Assembly: GCF_001691565.1 (NCBI RefSeq)
Contig: NZ_MAYO01000003.1
Span: 558,001 to 622,000 of the forward strand
DNA: 64,000 nt
Direction of reading: 5' to 3'
Origin: Microbacterium oleivorans
Lineage (GTDB): Bacteria; Actinomycetota; Actinomycetes; Actinomycetales; Microbacteriaceae
In this document: positions 40,501-50,185 of the stretch, piece after piece
Layout: each line of letters starts with the position of its first letter
Position numbering within the stretch: the first letter of the stretch is position 1
Position numbers and translations under genes: made by a program
Notes under the pieces: model-generated
The model's database searches: none
The model's input: the letters and a program-made list of their open reading frames with translations, nothing else
Told to the model about the DNA's origin: nothing

Positions 40501-40731
40501 ATGAAGGACGCCGGCGAGATGAGCCGCTTTCGCCATTTCTTCGCGGACACCTGGTGGCGCATCGCCTGGTTCGTCGGCGCCGTGCTCTGGTGCGCGGCGG
40601 TGAACGCGCTCCTCATGACGACGCAGGCGGATCAGACGTGGTGGGGTCCCGTATCCGTGATCCCGATCCTCGCTTTCGCCGCGGATGCGCTTCGGCGCGA
40701 CTACCTCCTGCGCCGCACGCACCCGCAGTGA
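40501..40731 (+). CDS. small membrane protein, unknown function
   Basis: This 76-residue protein has two hydrophobic segments (WWRIAWFVGAVLWCAAVNAL and VSVIPILAFAADAL) and a basic C terminus (RRDYLLRRTH). The ATG at 40501 follows GGGGGA at proper spacing; an upstream in-frame ATG at 40471 lacks such a site. TAGCAT near 40467 could be the -10. No family was recognised. It converges with comEC. Confidence 0.55.
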   Translation: MKDAGEMSRFRHFFADTWWRIAWFVGAVLWCAAVNALLMTTQADQTWWGPVSVIPILAFAADALRRDYLLRRTHPQ

Positions 40732-40773
40732 CTCCTGCGTGGTCGAGAGAGTTGACCGACGACGGGTGCTGTC

Positions 40774-43077
40774 TCAACCGCCCTGCTCACGCGACCGCCA
40801 GAGCCGGATTCCCGCACCGTCGCGCCACAGCACGACGTCACCGGACCTGTCGGTGCGGGCGATGATCGCGTGCTCCTTGCGGAGGAGTTCGAGGATCTCG
40901 TCCCGTGGGTGGCCGTAGGTGTTCTCTCCGACGGTCACGAGGGCGACGGCCGCGTCGAGCCCTTCGTAGAGGCTGTGGTCCTGATCGGCACTGCCGTGGT
41001 GCGCGACTTTGACCACCGAATAGGTGCGGTCGATCGCGCGGGAAGCGAGCAGGGATCGTTGCGGCTGCGCCGACAGGTCGCCGAGGAAGATGGCGTCGGG
41101 TACGCGGCATCCGGTGACGTCGATGACGACGCTCGCGTCGTTCCCGGAGGGATAGACCGGGTCGCGCGGCTTGGGCCACAGGGCGCGCCAGCGGCACTCC
41201 CCCAGCGCGCCGCTCTGGCCGGCGGACACCTCCTGGGCCCGCGCGCCCGACTCCGTGAAGCCGGCGATCACCGCAGCTGCTTCAGGGTCGGGGATCGGAC
41301 CGTGCAGGACGAGGTCGGTACGACCGAGCAGGGCCTCGGCGCCGCCGCGGTGATCCAGGTCGAAGTGGGTGAACACGAGGACGTCGACGCGGTCGATCGC
41401 GAACCGGTCGAGACACGCGGCGACGGGCTCAGGCTCCGGCCCCGTGTCGATGAGCATGATCTCGTCGCCGGAACGCACGAGGACGGCGTCGCCCTGTCCG
41501 ACCTCGCACGCCGCGATGGCCCAGTCGTCCGGTACCCGCGTGCGATCGATGAGCGTGCGGACCGGTCCCGCGCCCACCACGACCGCGATGATCGCGACGA
41601 GCACCCAGCCCGCCCAGCGCCGCGGCCGGTCCCGGCGCGCAGCGACCACGATGCCGATCGCCGCTCCTGTCGCGGCGAGGGCGATGAGCCCCGGCATCCC
41701 TTCCAGCCATCCGATGGATGCCCCGGGCAGCCGTGCGGACAGGTCCGCCGTTCCCGCGATCCAGGCGGCGGGCAACCATGCGATCGCCGCGAGCCCCTGA
41801 GCGAGCACGGGGAGCGGCAGCGCGAGGCAGGCGAGGAGACCGAGGACGGTCGCGGCTGGCGCGGCGGGACCCGCGAGCAGGTTCGCGAGCACGCCGACGA
41901 GGGGCACGCTCGGCTCGATCAGCACGAGCAGCGGGCCGCACGCGAGCTGCGCCGCGAGCGGCACGGAGAGGGCGAGTGCGAGGGGTGCGGGCATCCATCG
42001 CGACATCCCGTCGGCGAGCGGACCGGCGAACAGGAGCAGCGACCCGGTCGCGACGGCCGACAAAGCGAAGCCGAGCGATGCCGCCAGCCACGGGTCGAGC
42101 AGGAGCAGCACGCACACCGACGCGGACAGGATCGACATCCCCGCACCGATGCGCCCCAGCAGCACTCCGAGCATCGCGATCGCCGCCATCGCTCCCGCGC
42201 GCACGACGCTGGGTTCGGGCGAGACGAGCACGATGAACGCGACGAGCGTCGCGAGGCCCGCCGTAACCCGGATGCCACGGCGCGCCCCGCAGAGAGCTGC
42301 GATACCGAAGGCGATTCCGACGACGAGCGCGCAGTTCGCCCCCGAGACGGCTGTCAGATGCGACAGCGACGACGCCTTCATCTGCTGGTCGAGATCCTCG
42401 CTGACCGCTGACGTGTCGCCGACGGCGAGCCCCGGCACGAGCCCCGCACCGGGGTCAGGCAGGCCGTCGACCGCCGCCACCAGGCCTGTCCGCAGCGCGG
42501 CCGCGACGGCGAGGAGTCCCGTCGGCGGGTGCGTGAGCTCGATCGTCGACGCCTCGACGACGAGGACTTCCCGGTCCCCGGCATCCGCTCGGAACGCGGT
42601 CCCCGTCACGACCGCACGCGCCCCCAGGTCGAGCCCGGCGGGTCGCTCCTGCACGCGGACGAGGACAGGCGCCGAGACGGGAGTCGTGTCGGGGCCGATC
42701 GTGACGGACCGGGTGATCGCGTCGAAGCGGAACCCGGTGGCGGACCGTTCGACCTTTCCGACGACATCGACCTCGAACGTCGCACTGCGACCCCCGGTGA
42801 TCGGTAGGCCTGCGACGGCCTCCCGCGCAGGCTGAGCGAGCGCGACGTGGGATGCCGCGCCCCCGGCGACGGCGAACGCCACCGCGATCAGCGCGGCCGT
42901 CGTCGGCCGAGGCGCTCGCGCGGCGATGGCCAGAGCCAGGACGGCAACCACCCAGAGCGCGACCGCGAGGGCCGTCGCATGCTCGGGGAAGGCGATCGAC
43001 GCGCCCGCACCGGCCCACGCCACGAGCGCGACCGGCAGCAGCCGCAGGTCGCGGCGCCGCGCGGTCCGACCACTCAC
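40774..43077 (-). CDS. comEC: ComEC/Rec2-type DNA transport channel protein
   Basis: This 767-residue membrane protein has an N-terminal membrane/DUF4131-like segment, the central Competence domain (SHLTAVSGANCALVVGIAFG), about ten membrane segments, and a C-terminal metallo-beta-lactamase domain with HFDLDHRGG and VKVAHHGS. In competent bacteria ComEC carries single-stranded DNA across the membrane. It overlaps comEA by 4 nt. No pilus or comF genes are in the window, so competence is not proven. Confidence 0.94.
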   Translation of the reverse strand: MSGRTARRRDLRLLPVALVAWAGAGASIAFPEHATALAVALWVVAVLALAIAARAPRPTTAALIAVAFAVAGGAASHVALAQPAREAVAGLPITGGRSATFEVDVVGKVERSATGFRFDAITRSVTIGPDTTPVSAPVLVRVQERPAGLDLGARAVVTGTAFRADAGDREVLVVEASTIELTHPPTGLLAVAAALRTGLVAAVDGLPDPGAGLVPGLAVGDTSAVSEDLDQQMKASSLSHLTAVSGANCALVVGIAFGIAALCGARRGIRVTAGLATLVAFIVLVSPEPSVVRAGAMAAIAMLGVLLGRIGAGMSILSASVCVLLLLDPWLAASLGFALSAVATGSLLLFAGPLADGMSRWMPAPLALALSVPLAAQLACGPLLVLIEPSVPLVGVLANLLAGPAAPAATVLGLLACLALPLPVLAQGLAAIAWLPAAWIAGTADLSARLPGASIGWLEGMPGLIALAATGAAIGIVVAARRDRPRRWAGWVLVAIIAVVVGAGPVRTLIDRTRVPDDWAIAACEVGQGDAVLVRSGDEIMLIDTGPEPEPVAACLDRFAIDRVDVLVFTHFDLDHRGGAEALLGRTDLVLHGPIPDPEAAAVIAGFTESGARAQEVSAGQSGALGECRWRALWPKPRDPVYPSGNDASVVIDVTGCRVPDAIFLGDLSAQPQRSLLASRAIDRTYSVVKVAHHGSADQDHSLYEGLDAAVALVTVGENTYGHPRDEILELLRKEHAIIARTDRSGDVVLWRDGAGIRLWRSREQGG

Positions 43078-43664
43078 ACCGTCACCAGGTCGCGGAGGGA
43101 TTCGAGCATCTTCTCCCCGATCCCCGGCACCGCCATGAGGTCGTCGACGCTCGTGAACCGGCCGTTCTCCTCGCGCCAGTCGAGGATCCGCTGCGCGATC
43201 GACGGTCCGATGCGCGGCAACGTGTCGAGGGCAGCGACGTCGGCGGTGTTCAGATTCACGCGACCATCGCCTTCGGGTGCGGCGGAAGCACCGGCATCCG
43301 TCCCCTCTTCACCCTCTCCGGGGATGAGGAGCTGCTCACCGTCGCTCACCGGACGCGCAAGGTTCACGCCATCGCGGGACGCCGTCTCGGAGAACCCCCC
43401 GGCGGCGGCGACGGCGTCCACGACGCGCGCACCCTGGTCGAGGCGATACAGACCGGGCTCTCGCACCTGACCCGAGACGTGGACGTACACCGACGCCGGC
43501 GCCACCGTCTCGGAGACGACCTCGGGCACCGTCTCGACGGCTGATTCCGCGCCCGTCCGGACGATCCCGATCGCAATCGTCACGGCGGCGACGACGACCA
43601 CGAGGACGACGGCGGCACCGATCCCCAGCCGACGTCGAGACGTCGGCACCGCCTGCGCACCCAT
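43074..43664 (-). CDS. comEA: ComEA family DNA-binding protein
   Basis: This 196-residue membrane-anchored DNA receptor has one N-terminal membrane segment (residues 11-31), a SLBB-like domain (ASVYVHVSGQVREPGLYRL), a Gly/Glu/Ala linker, and a helix-hairpin-helix module (VNLNTADVAALDTLPRIGP, IAQRILDWRE). It is coupled to comEC by a 4-nt overlap. AATGAT 6 nt before the ATG may be a leaderless -10. Confidence 0.93.
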   Translation of the reverse strand: MGAQAVPTSRRRLGIGAAVVLVVVVAAVTIAIGIVRTGAESAVETVPEVVSETVAPASVYVHVSGQVREPGLYRLDQGARVVDAVAAAGGFSETASRDGVNLARPVSDGEQLLIPGEGEEGTDAGASAAPEGDGRVNLNTADVAALDTLPRIGPSIAQRILDWREENGRFTSVDDLMAVPGIGEKMLESLRDLVTV

Positions 43665-43756
43665 GGCACGATCATTCCGGCGCCGGGCCGCCTCTCGCCG
43701 CGCGGCGAGAGGGCGGTGGACGAACCGCGGTCAGATGGCCACGGTGGAGAAGACGC

Positions 43757-46336
43757 TCAGGCGACGGTGAAGCTGACGACCTTCGGCGCCCGCACGACGG
43801 CGCGGGTGATCTCCTTGTCGCCGATGGCCCGACGCACCTTCTCGTCGGCGAGGGCGAGCTTCTCGAGCTCGTCGCCCGAGATCTTCGCCGGGACGGTGAG
43901 CGTGCCGCGCACCTTGCCGTTGACCTGCACGACCGCCGTCACCGACTCCTCGACGAGGAGCGTGGGGTCGGCCTGACGCCACGGGGTGACGCCGACGAAC
44001 GGCTTGTAGCCGAGGATCTCCCACATCTCCTCCGCGGTGTGCGGGGCGAAGAGGTCGAGGATCATCGCGACGGCCTCGGCGGCCTCGCGGACGGCGGGGT
44101 CGGCGGCGCCTGCGCCCGAGTCGATCGTCTTGCGCGTCGCGTTGACGAGCTCCATGAGACGCGCGACCACCACGTTGAACTTCGACTGCTCGACGAGCCC
44201 GACGACATCGGCCCACAGGCGGTGGGTCACGCGGCGGAGCGCGGTGTCCCCCTCGGCCCAGACGACGTCCGACGCGCTCGCGACGTCGGAGGCGACACGC
44301 AGTGCGCGCGACAGGAACTTCTGGGCACCGGTCGTCGAGACGTCCTCCCAGTTGATGTCGTCCTCGACGGGCCCGGCGAATGCGATAGCGACACGGACGG
44401 CATCCGCACCCGGGTCGTCCATGCTCGATGCGAACTCGACGAGGTTGCCCTTCGACTTCGACATCTTCGAGCCGTCGAGCAGGACCATGCCCTGGTTGAT
44501 CAGGCTCGTGAACGGCTCGGTGAAGTCGACGAGGCCCATGTCGAACAGGACCTTCGTGATGAACCGGGCGTACAGCAGGTGGAGGATCGCGTGCTCGACG
44601 CCGCCGATGTACGAGTCGACCGGCGCCCACTTGGATGCCTCGGCGCTCGGGAACGGCTCCGTCGCCCCGTTCGGGGCCAGGAAGCGCAGGAAGTACCACG
44701 AGCTGTCGACGAACGTGTCCATCGTGTCAGCGTCGCGAAGCGCCGGCTCGCCGGTCTCGGGGTCGACCGTCGACATCCACTCGGTCGCGCCGCCCAGCGG
44801 CGACGTGCCCTTCGGCTTCAGGTCGAGACCCTTGGCGTCGGGGAGGATGACGGGCAGCTGCTCGTCGGGGACCGGGACGATACGGCCGTCCTCGGTGTGG
44901 ATCATCGGGATCGGGGTGCCCCAGAACCGCTGACGCGAGATCAGCCAATCGCGGAGGCGGTAGGTCTTCGCGGCGCGGCCGGTTCCCGCCGAGGTGAGCT
45001 CTTCGATCGCGCGGGCGATCGCGTTGCGCTTGGACAGCCCGTTCAGCGACCCGGAGTTGATGAGGCGCCCATCGCCCGTCAGCGCGGTGCCGGTGCGGGC
45101 GGGATCGATCGACTCGAGGTCGTCGCCGATCGGCACACCGTCCTCGTCGACCTCGATGACCGGGATCGCGCCGGTGACCGGAGCCGTCGTGTCGACGACG
45201 ACCTTCACGGGCAGGTCGAACGCGCGGGCGAAGTCGAGGTCGCGCTGGTCGTGCGCGGGGACGGCCATGACGGCACCGTGCCCGTAGTCGGCGAGGACGT
45301 AGTCCGCCGCCCAGATCGGCAGACGCTCGCCGTTGATCGGGTTGATCGCGAAGCGGTCGAGGAAGACACCGGTCTTGGGGCGATCAGCGGTCTGGCGCTC
45401 GATCTCGCTCGTTTTCTGCACCGTGTCGAGGTAAGCGCGGAAGCGCTGCTGGACCTCGGGCGAGGCGCCCTCGGCCAGTTCGGCGGCGAGGTCGGAGTCC
45501 GGCGCGACGACCATGAAGGTCGCACCGTGCAGGGTGTCGGGGCGGGTGGAGAAGACGGTGATCTTCTCGGCGCGCCCCTCGATCTCGAAGTCGATATCGG
45601 CGCCGATGGAGCGGCCGATCCAGTTGCGCTGCATCTGCAGCACCTTGTGGGGCCAGAAGCCCTCGAGCTGGTTCAGGTCATCGAGCAGACGGTCGGCGTA
45701 CTCGGTGATCTTGAAGTACCACTGCGTCAGCTTCTTCTTGACGACCTCGAAGCCGCACCGCTCGCAGTGTCCGTCGACGACCTGCTCGTTCGCGAGCACG
45801 GTCTGGTCGTTGGGGCACCAGTTGACGGCGCTCTGCTTGCGGTAAGCGAGCCCGCGCTCGAACAGGCGCTGGAACAGCCACTGGTTCCAGCGGTAGTACT
45901 CGGGGTCGCTCGTGTGGAGCACGCGGCTCCAGTCGTACGACGACCCGAACGCGCGGAAGCTGACCTTGTGCTGGTCGATGTTGTTGTAGGTCCACTCGCG
46001 CGGGTCGGACCCGGCGCCGCCCTTGATCGCGGCGTTCTCGGCGGGCAGGCCGAAGGAGTCCCAGCCGATCGGGTTCAGCACGTTGTAGCCGCGGTGACGC
46101 CAGAAGCGTGCGACGGCGTCGACGTAGGCGTAGTTCTCGGCGTGACCCATGTGCAGGTCGCCCGAGGGGTACGGGAACATCCCGAGCACGTACTTGCGCG
46201 GACGCGTGTCCTCGTCGCCGCCGGCCTTGAACGGGTCGGACTCCGCCCACCGGGCCTGCCACTTGGCCTGGATGGCGCGCGAGTCGAAACCGGTCTGCTC
46301 GGGAGTCGATGCGTCGGAGGAGGTGCTGGAGGACAC
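43757..46336 (-). CDS. leuS: leucyl-tRNA synthetase
   Basis: LeuS charges tRNA-Leu. The 859-residue class I synthetase has the HMGH signature (about residues 62-65), the CP1 editing domain with its Thr-rich MVVAPDSDL region, and KMSKS near residue 624. The start is uncertain: GTG 46336 gives the N terminus [10 protein letters not shown], while TTG 46354 adds six residues; neither has a strong ribosome-binding site. The 68 nt upstream are too short for a T-box. Leucyl-tRNA made here is what the leuA leader senses. Confidence 0.96.
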   Translation of the reverse strand: MSSSTSSDASTPEQTGFDSRAIQAKWQARWAESDPFKAGGDEDTRPRKYVLGMFPYPSGDLHMGHAENYAYVDAVARFWRHRGYNVLNPIGWDSFGLPAENAAIKGGAGSDPREWTYNNIDQHKVSFRAFGSSYDWSRVLHTSDPEYYRWNQWLFQRLFERGLAYRKQSAVNWCPNDQTVLANEQVVDGHCERCGFEVVKKKLTQWYFKITEYADRLLDDLNQLEGFWPHKVLQMQRNWIGRSIGADIDFEIEGRAEKITVFSTRPDTLHGATFMVVAPDSDLAAELAEGASPEVQQRFRAYLDTVQKTSEIERQTADRPKTGVFLDRFAINPINGERLPIWAADYVLADYGHGAVMAVPAHDQRDLDFARAFDLPVKVVVDTTAPVTGAIPVIEVDEDGVPIGDDLESIDPARTGTALTGDGRLINSGSLNGLSKRNAIARAIEELTSAGTGRAAKTYRLRDWLISRQRFWGTPIPMIHTEDGRIVPVPDEQLPVILPDAKGLDLKPKGTSPLGGATEWMSTVDPETGEPALRDADTMDTFVDSSWYFLRFLAPNGATEPFPSAEASKWAPVDSYIGGVEHAILHLLYARFITKVLFDMGLVDFTEPFTSLINQGMVLLDGSKMSKSKGNLVEFASSMDDPGADAVRVAIAFAGPVEDDINWEDVSTTGAQKFLSRALRVASDVASASDVVWAEGDTALRRVTHRLWADVVGLVEQSKFNVVVARLMELVNATRKTIDSGAGAADPAVREAAEAVAMILDLFAPHTAEEMWEILGYKPFVGVTPWRQADPTLLVEESVTAVVQVNGKVRGTLTVPAKISGDELEKLALADEKVRRAIGDKEITRAVVRAPKVVSFTVA

Positions 46337-46404
46337 GGTGAACCAATCGTGCAAAGTCGGGAGGGCGCGCGAAAGCGCCTTTTCAGCCTAGCGGACCGGG
46401 ACTT

Positions 46405-47694
46405 TCACCATCCCGGCGGCAGTTCGGCACCGAGCGCACGGAGCGGCGCTCGGGCCTTGATCCCGACCTCGGCGACCTCGTCCGCCGCGACCGAGCCCCA
46501 CGTGATGCCGCCGCCGGCGCCGACGTACGCCCCGGCGGGATGGATCACGATCGAGCGGATCACCATGGCGAGGTCGAGCCCCCCATCGGAACCGATCCAC
46601 CCGAAGCACCCCGCGAAGACGCCGCGCGGCGCGCCCTCCAGCCGGTGGAGGATCTGCATCGCCGACAGCTTCGGCGCTCCCGTCATGCTGCCGGCCGGGA
46701 AGGCGGCATCCCACAGCTCACCGACGGTCGTCCGTGGACGCAGTCGCCCCGCCACTGTGCTCACGAGCTGGTGCACCGCGGGGTACGACTCCACCTCGAG
46801 GAGCCGCTCGGCCGCGACCGACCCGGGCTCGCACACCCGTTGCAGGTCGTTGCGCATGAGGTCGACGATCATGACGTTCTCGGCCTGCTCCTTCTCGCTC
46901 CCCCGCAGCGCGGCGGCGAGAGCGGCGTCCTGACCCGCGTCGGCGGCGCGCGGCCGCGTGCCCTTGATCGGTCGGGTGCGGACGATCCCGTCCGCGACCG
47001 AGAGGAACTGTTCCGGCGATGCGCTCAGGAGCGCCCGGCCGCCGCTGCGGATGAGGCCGCCGTGATGCGCCGGCGTCGCGGTTCGGAGGCGAAGGTAGGT
47101 GTCGACCGGGTCGACGGATGCCGCGGTCTCGAACCGCGTCGTAAGGCACAGCTGATACGCACGCCCCTCTCGGATCTCGTCCCGGCACTGCTCGATCAGG
47201 CGGGCGTAGGTGTCCGGATCGTGCCGGGCACTGACGGCGACGGCGGGCGGATCCGCGGGCGTCGACGTCCGCTCCGCAGTGATCGCGAGAGCAACCGCGG
47301 CGGCCAACCCGTCGAGGTCGTCGTCGGCGGCGAATGCGATCATCCTCTTCGCGGCGTGATCGAACCCCAGCATCCGATCGACGCGTAGCCAGGCGTCTGC
47401 AGGTCCCCCATCGTCCGCGGCCGGGGCGCCGGCGCGACGGGCCGCGGCGTCGTACGCCGACCAGCCCACCCACCCGCCGCGGAACGGTCCCGCGTCGGCA
47501 TCCGTCATGCCCCCGAGTGCGACGTCGCGAGGAGGTGCCGTCGGGATGCCGGTGCCCACCCAGCTCCAGCCTTCCGAAGCGCCGGGGCCGGCATCGAGCC
47601 AGAACGCGTCGACCGCATCACCGATGACCGCGGTGAAGGCGACAGCCGGATCGAGCCACCCGGGAAGGACGCGTGAGGCGAGATCGCTGGACAC
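46405..47694 (-). CDS. pabB: chorismate-binding synthase component I (aminodeoxychorismate synthase-like)
   Basis: This 429-residue protein of the anthranilate/aminodeoxychorismate synthase component I family has the chorismate-binding signatures RPIKGTRPR, ENVMIVDLMRNDLQRVCEPG and GSMTGAPKLSAMQIL. The N-terminal part is degenerate, as in PabB. No glutaminase or lyase gene is adjacent, so para-aminobenzoate synthesis for folate is the likelier role but is not proven. The GTG has TACCCT 6 nt upstream and is divergent from the DedA gene by 33 nt. Confidence 0.85.
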   Translation of the reverse strand: MSSDLASRVLPGWLDPAVAFTAVIGDAVDAFWLDAGPGASEGWSWVGTGIPTAPPRDVALGGMTDADAGPFRGGWVGWSAYDAAARRAGAPAADDGGPADAWLRVDRMLGFDHAAKRMIAFAADDDLDGLAAAVALAITAERTSTPADPPAVAVSARHDPDTYARLIEQCRDEIREGRAYQLCLTTRFETAASVDPVDTYLRLRTATPAHHGGLIRSGGRALLSASPEQFLSVADGIVRTRPIKGTRPRAADAGQDAALAAALRGSEKEQAENVMIVDLMRNDLQRVCEPGSVAAERLLEVESYPAVHQLVSTVAGRLRPRTTVGELWDAAFPAGSMTGAPKLSAMQILHRLEGAPRGVFAGCFGWIGSDGGLDLAMVIRSIVIHPAGAYVGAGGGITWGSVAADEVAEVGIKARAPLRALGAELPPGW

Positions 47695-47700
47695 TCCCTC

Positions 47701-47719
47701 AGGGTAGACGGCGGATAAT
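47701..47719. promoter_or_regulatory. divergent leaderless -10 elements for pabB and dedA
   Basis: TACCCT (minus, 47706-47701) is 6 nt before the pabB GTG, and GATAAT (plus, 47714-47719) is 8 nt before the DedA GTG. Both promoters fit within the 33-nt gap. Confidence 0.5.
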
Positions 47720-47727
47720 CTGAGGTC

Positions 47728-48405
47728 GTGAACGAGATCCTCGACTGGCTGCTCGGCACCGTCCAGGCGGTGGATCCCGTTGTGCGCGTCATCGTCGCCG
47801 GCATCGCGATGATGCTCGAGACGAGCGTGCTGGTCGGACTCATCGTCCCCGGCGACACGGTCGTCATCGTGGCCGGCACCGCCGTCGACAATCTCGCCGA
47901 GGGCACGTGGCTCGTCCTTGCGGTCCTCGTCGGAGCGCTCATCGGCGAGAGCATCGGATTCGCCCTGGGCAGGTGGTTGGGCCCCCGCATCCGGTTCTCG
48001 CGGGTCGGCAGACTCATCGGCGAACGCAACTGGGCGCGCGCGGAGCTCTACCTGCGCCGGCGGGGCGGGCCGGCGATCTTCCTCTCGCGCTTCCTCCCGG
48101 TCCTCCACTCGCTCGTCCCGCTGACCGTCGGGATGAGCGGGTTCGCGTACCGCCGGTTCCTGGCATGGACTGTGCCCGCCTGCACGGTCTGGTCGGTGGC
48201 CTACGTCTCCGTCGCGGCGGCCGCGGCGGAGAGCTACCGCGAGCTCTCCGCCAGCCTTCACTACGCCGGTTACGTATTCGTCGGGATCATCGCCGCCTTC
48301 CTCGTGCTCGTCTACATCGCCAAGCGCATCATCGGAGCACGTGAGGCGCGTCACCTCGAACTCGACGACGCGACGGAGGCTCCCGCCGACGACGTGAAAG
48401 ACTGA
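47728..48405 (+). CDS. DedA family membrane protein
   Basis: This 225-residue DedA/VTT-domain protein has about five membrane segments and the conserved GRWLGPRIRFSR and SRFLPVLHSLVPLTVGMSGF motifs. DedA proteins are proposed polyprenyl-phosphate or phospholipid flippases. The GTG start is preceded by GATAAT at leaderless distance. It ends 4 nt before the App1-like gene, suggesting a shared lipid-related role. Confidence 0.9.
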   Translation: MNEILDWLLGTVQAVDPVVRVIVAGIAMMLETSVLVGLIVPGDTVVIVAGTAVDNLAEGTWLVLAVLVGALIGESIGFALGRWLGPRIRFSRVGRLIGERNWARAELYLRRRGGPAIFLSRFLPVLHSLVPLTVGMSGFAYRRFLAWTVPACTVWSVAYVSVAAAAAESYRELSASLHYAGYVFVGIIAAFLVLVYIAKRIIGAREARHLELDDATEAPADDVKD

Positions 48406-48409
48406 ACCG

Positions 48410-49456
48410 ATGGCTTCCCCCTCTTCGCCCGACACGAAAGTGCTGTGGCTGGCGCGCCTCGAGTACCGGTTCCACTCCTGGCGCGAGAAGCGCGCCCGCG
48501 CGAGGGGACAGCGTCCCACCGTCGCCGCCTTCCCCGGTTACGGCAGCACCGAGTGGGTGCGCGTCCTCGGCCGCGTGCTGATCCCGCCGAAGGCGAAGCG
48601 TCGGGAGCGAGGCGACTACGCGGGCGTGCGGGGGTGGCGCAGCTTCGCTGCCGTGCCGATCGCCCACGCCACGGTCACCGTGGTGATCGACGGTGTGAGT
48701 CACGAGGTGACGGCGGATCGCGGCGGCGTCATCGACGCCGTCCTGCCCGCGACGCTCTCCGCCGGCTGGCAGACGATCACGATGAGCGTCGAGAAGGCCG
48801 ACCCCGTCGACGCCCGCGTCTTCATCGTCGGAGACGACATCCGGTTCGGCGTCATCTCGGACGTCGATGACACGGTCATGGTCACCGCGCTCCCCCGGCC
48901 CTTCGTCGCCGCATGGAACTCCTTCGTCCTCAATGAGCACGCCCGCCAGCCCGTCCCCGGGATGGCTGTCCTGCTCGAGCGGCTTGCGCGCGAGAACCCC
49001 GGGTCGCCCATCCTGTACCTGTCGACCGGGGCGTGGAACGTCGCTCCGACGCTGGTCCGGTTCCAGCGTCGGCATCTCTTCCCGCTCGGGGCCATGCTCC
49101 TGACGGACTGGGGTCCGACCCACGACCGGTGGTTCCGCAGCGGCAAGGAGCACAAGAAGGAGAACCTGCGCCGGCTGGCGGACGAGTTCCCCGACATCGA
49201 CTGGCTGCTGATCGGCGACGACGGTCAGCACGACGACGAGATCTACACCCAGTTCACGATCGAGCATCCAGAACAGGTAGCCGCCGTAGCGATCCGGCGA
49301 CTGACCCCGGCAGAGGCAGTCCTCGCCGGTGGACGGACGGCCGTAGACGATCACAGCGCGGCCGGCGTGCCCTGGGTGACCGGCGACGACGGAGCGGAGC
49401 TGCTCGAGCGTCTGACCGACGTCGACATCGTCCGCGATGTCCCCACCTCCTCCTAG
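48410..49456 (+). CDS. App1-like phosphatidate phosphatase (DUF2183)
   Basis: This 348-residue HAD-like protein has an N-terminal beta-rich domain (about 1-140) and a C-terminal DUF2183 catalytic domain with the ISDVDDTV motif (about 147-154), the LYLSTGAWN element and IGDDGQHDDEIY. In yeast the App1 family dephosphorylates phosphatidic acid. It is directly downstream of DedA and probably shares its transcript, pointing to membrane-lipid turnover. There is no signal peptide, so action is on the cytosolic face (inference). Confidence 0.85.
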   Translation: MASPSSPDTKVLWLARLEYRFHSWREKRARARGQRPTVAAFPGYGSTEWVRVLGRVLIPPKAKRRERGDYAGVRGWRSFAAVPIAHATVTVVIDGVSHEVTADRGGVIDAVLPATLSAGWQTITMSVEKADPVDARVFIVGDDIRFGVISDVDDTVMVTALPRPFVAAWNSFVLNEHARQPVPGMAVLLERLARENPGSPILYLSTGAWNVAPTLVRFQRRHLFPLGAMLLTDWGPTHDRWFRSGKEHKKENLRRLADEFPDIDWLLIGDDGQHDDEIYTQFTIEHPEQVAAVAIRRLTPAEAVLAGGRTAVDDHSAAGVPWVTGDDGAELLERLTDVDIVRDVPTSS

Positions 49457-49466
49457 GCTGACAGCC

Positions 49467-50174
49467 ATGTGCGGTCGCTTCGTCGTTGCCAACGTCGCCT
49501 CGGAACTCGTCGGCGTACTCCGTGTCGATGTCGAGAGCGACGATCTCCCCGCGCCGTCGTACAACGTCGCACCGACCTCGCAGGTCGGCATCGTTCTCGA
49601 CTCGGCCAAGACCGACCCTCCCACGCGTCGGCTGGAACCGGCGCGCTGGGGCCTCGTCCCCTCGTGGGCGAAGGACGTGAAGGTCGGTGCGCGGGCGTTC
49701 AACGCGCGGTCGGAAGAGCTCGAAGACAAGCCGATGTTCCGGCAGGCCCTCATCAAGCGCCGCGCGATCGTGCCTGCCACCGGTTACTACGAGTGGCAGA
49801 CGACAGACGAGGGCAAGACGCCCTACTTCATCCATCCCGCCGACGGGTCACCTCTCCTCTTCGCAGGCCTCTACGAGTGGTGGAGGGACCCGGCCAAGGC
49901 CGAGGACGATCCCACCAAATGGGTGCTGTCGTTCACGATCATCACGCGCGACGCCGTCGCGCCGCTGGGGTCGATCCACGACCGGATGCCGCTGTTCCTC
50001 GACGCCGACTTCGCCGATGCCTGGCTCGACACCGAGGTCGACAATGTCGGTGACCTCCTGGACGCCGCCGTCGACGCGGCCCCCCAGGTCGTCACGGGGC
50101 TCACCGACCACGTCGTCTCGAGCGCCGTCGGCAACGTCCGCAACGACTCCCCCGAGCTGATCCAGCCCGTCTGA
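49467..50174 (+). CDS. SRAP domain protein (YedK/HMCES family)
   Basis: This 235-residue protein crosslinks to abasic sites in single-stranded DNA and so shields them during replication. The catalytic Cys2 is exposed after Met removal; Asn79 in FNARSE, Glu109 in ATGYYEW and His171 in SIHDRMP complete the active site. The ATG at 49467 must be the start, because Cys2 has to follow it; TAGGCT lies 7 nt upstream, predicting a leaderless message. Confidence 0.93.
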   Translation: MCGRFVVANVASELVGVLRVDVESDDLPAPSYNVAPTSQVGIVLDSAKTDPPTRRLEPARWGLVPSWAKDVKVGARAFNARSEELEDKPMFRQALIKRRAIVPATGYYEWQTTDEGKTPYFIHPADGSPLLFAGLYEWWRDPAKAEDDPTKWVLSFTIITRDAVAPLGSIHDRMPLFLDADFADAWLDTEVDNVGDLLDAAVDAAPQVVTGLTDHVVSSAVGNVRNDSPELIQPV

Positions 50175-50185
50175 CCCGCCCCCGC

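Noticed and set aside
46337..46404. A T-box riboswitch before leuS
   Set aside because: The gap is only about 68 nt and has no specifier loop or T-box sequence.
44039..46933. A 964-codon open frame on the plus strand opposite leuS
   Set aside because: It mirrors leuS in a high-GC genome, is Arg/Asp/Glu-rich low-complexity sequence and has no recognisable domain. Other long antisense frames (18100-19989, 29934-32474, 33060-35258, 36240-38444) were rejected for the same reason.
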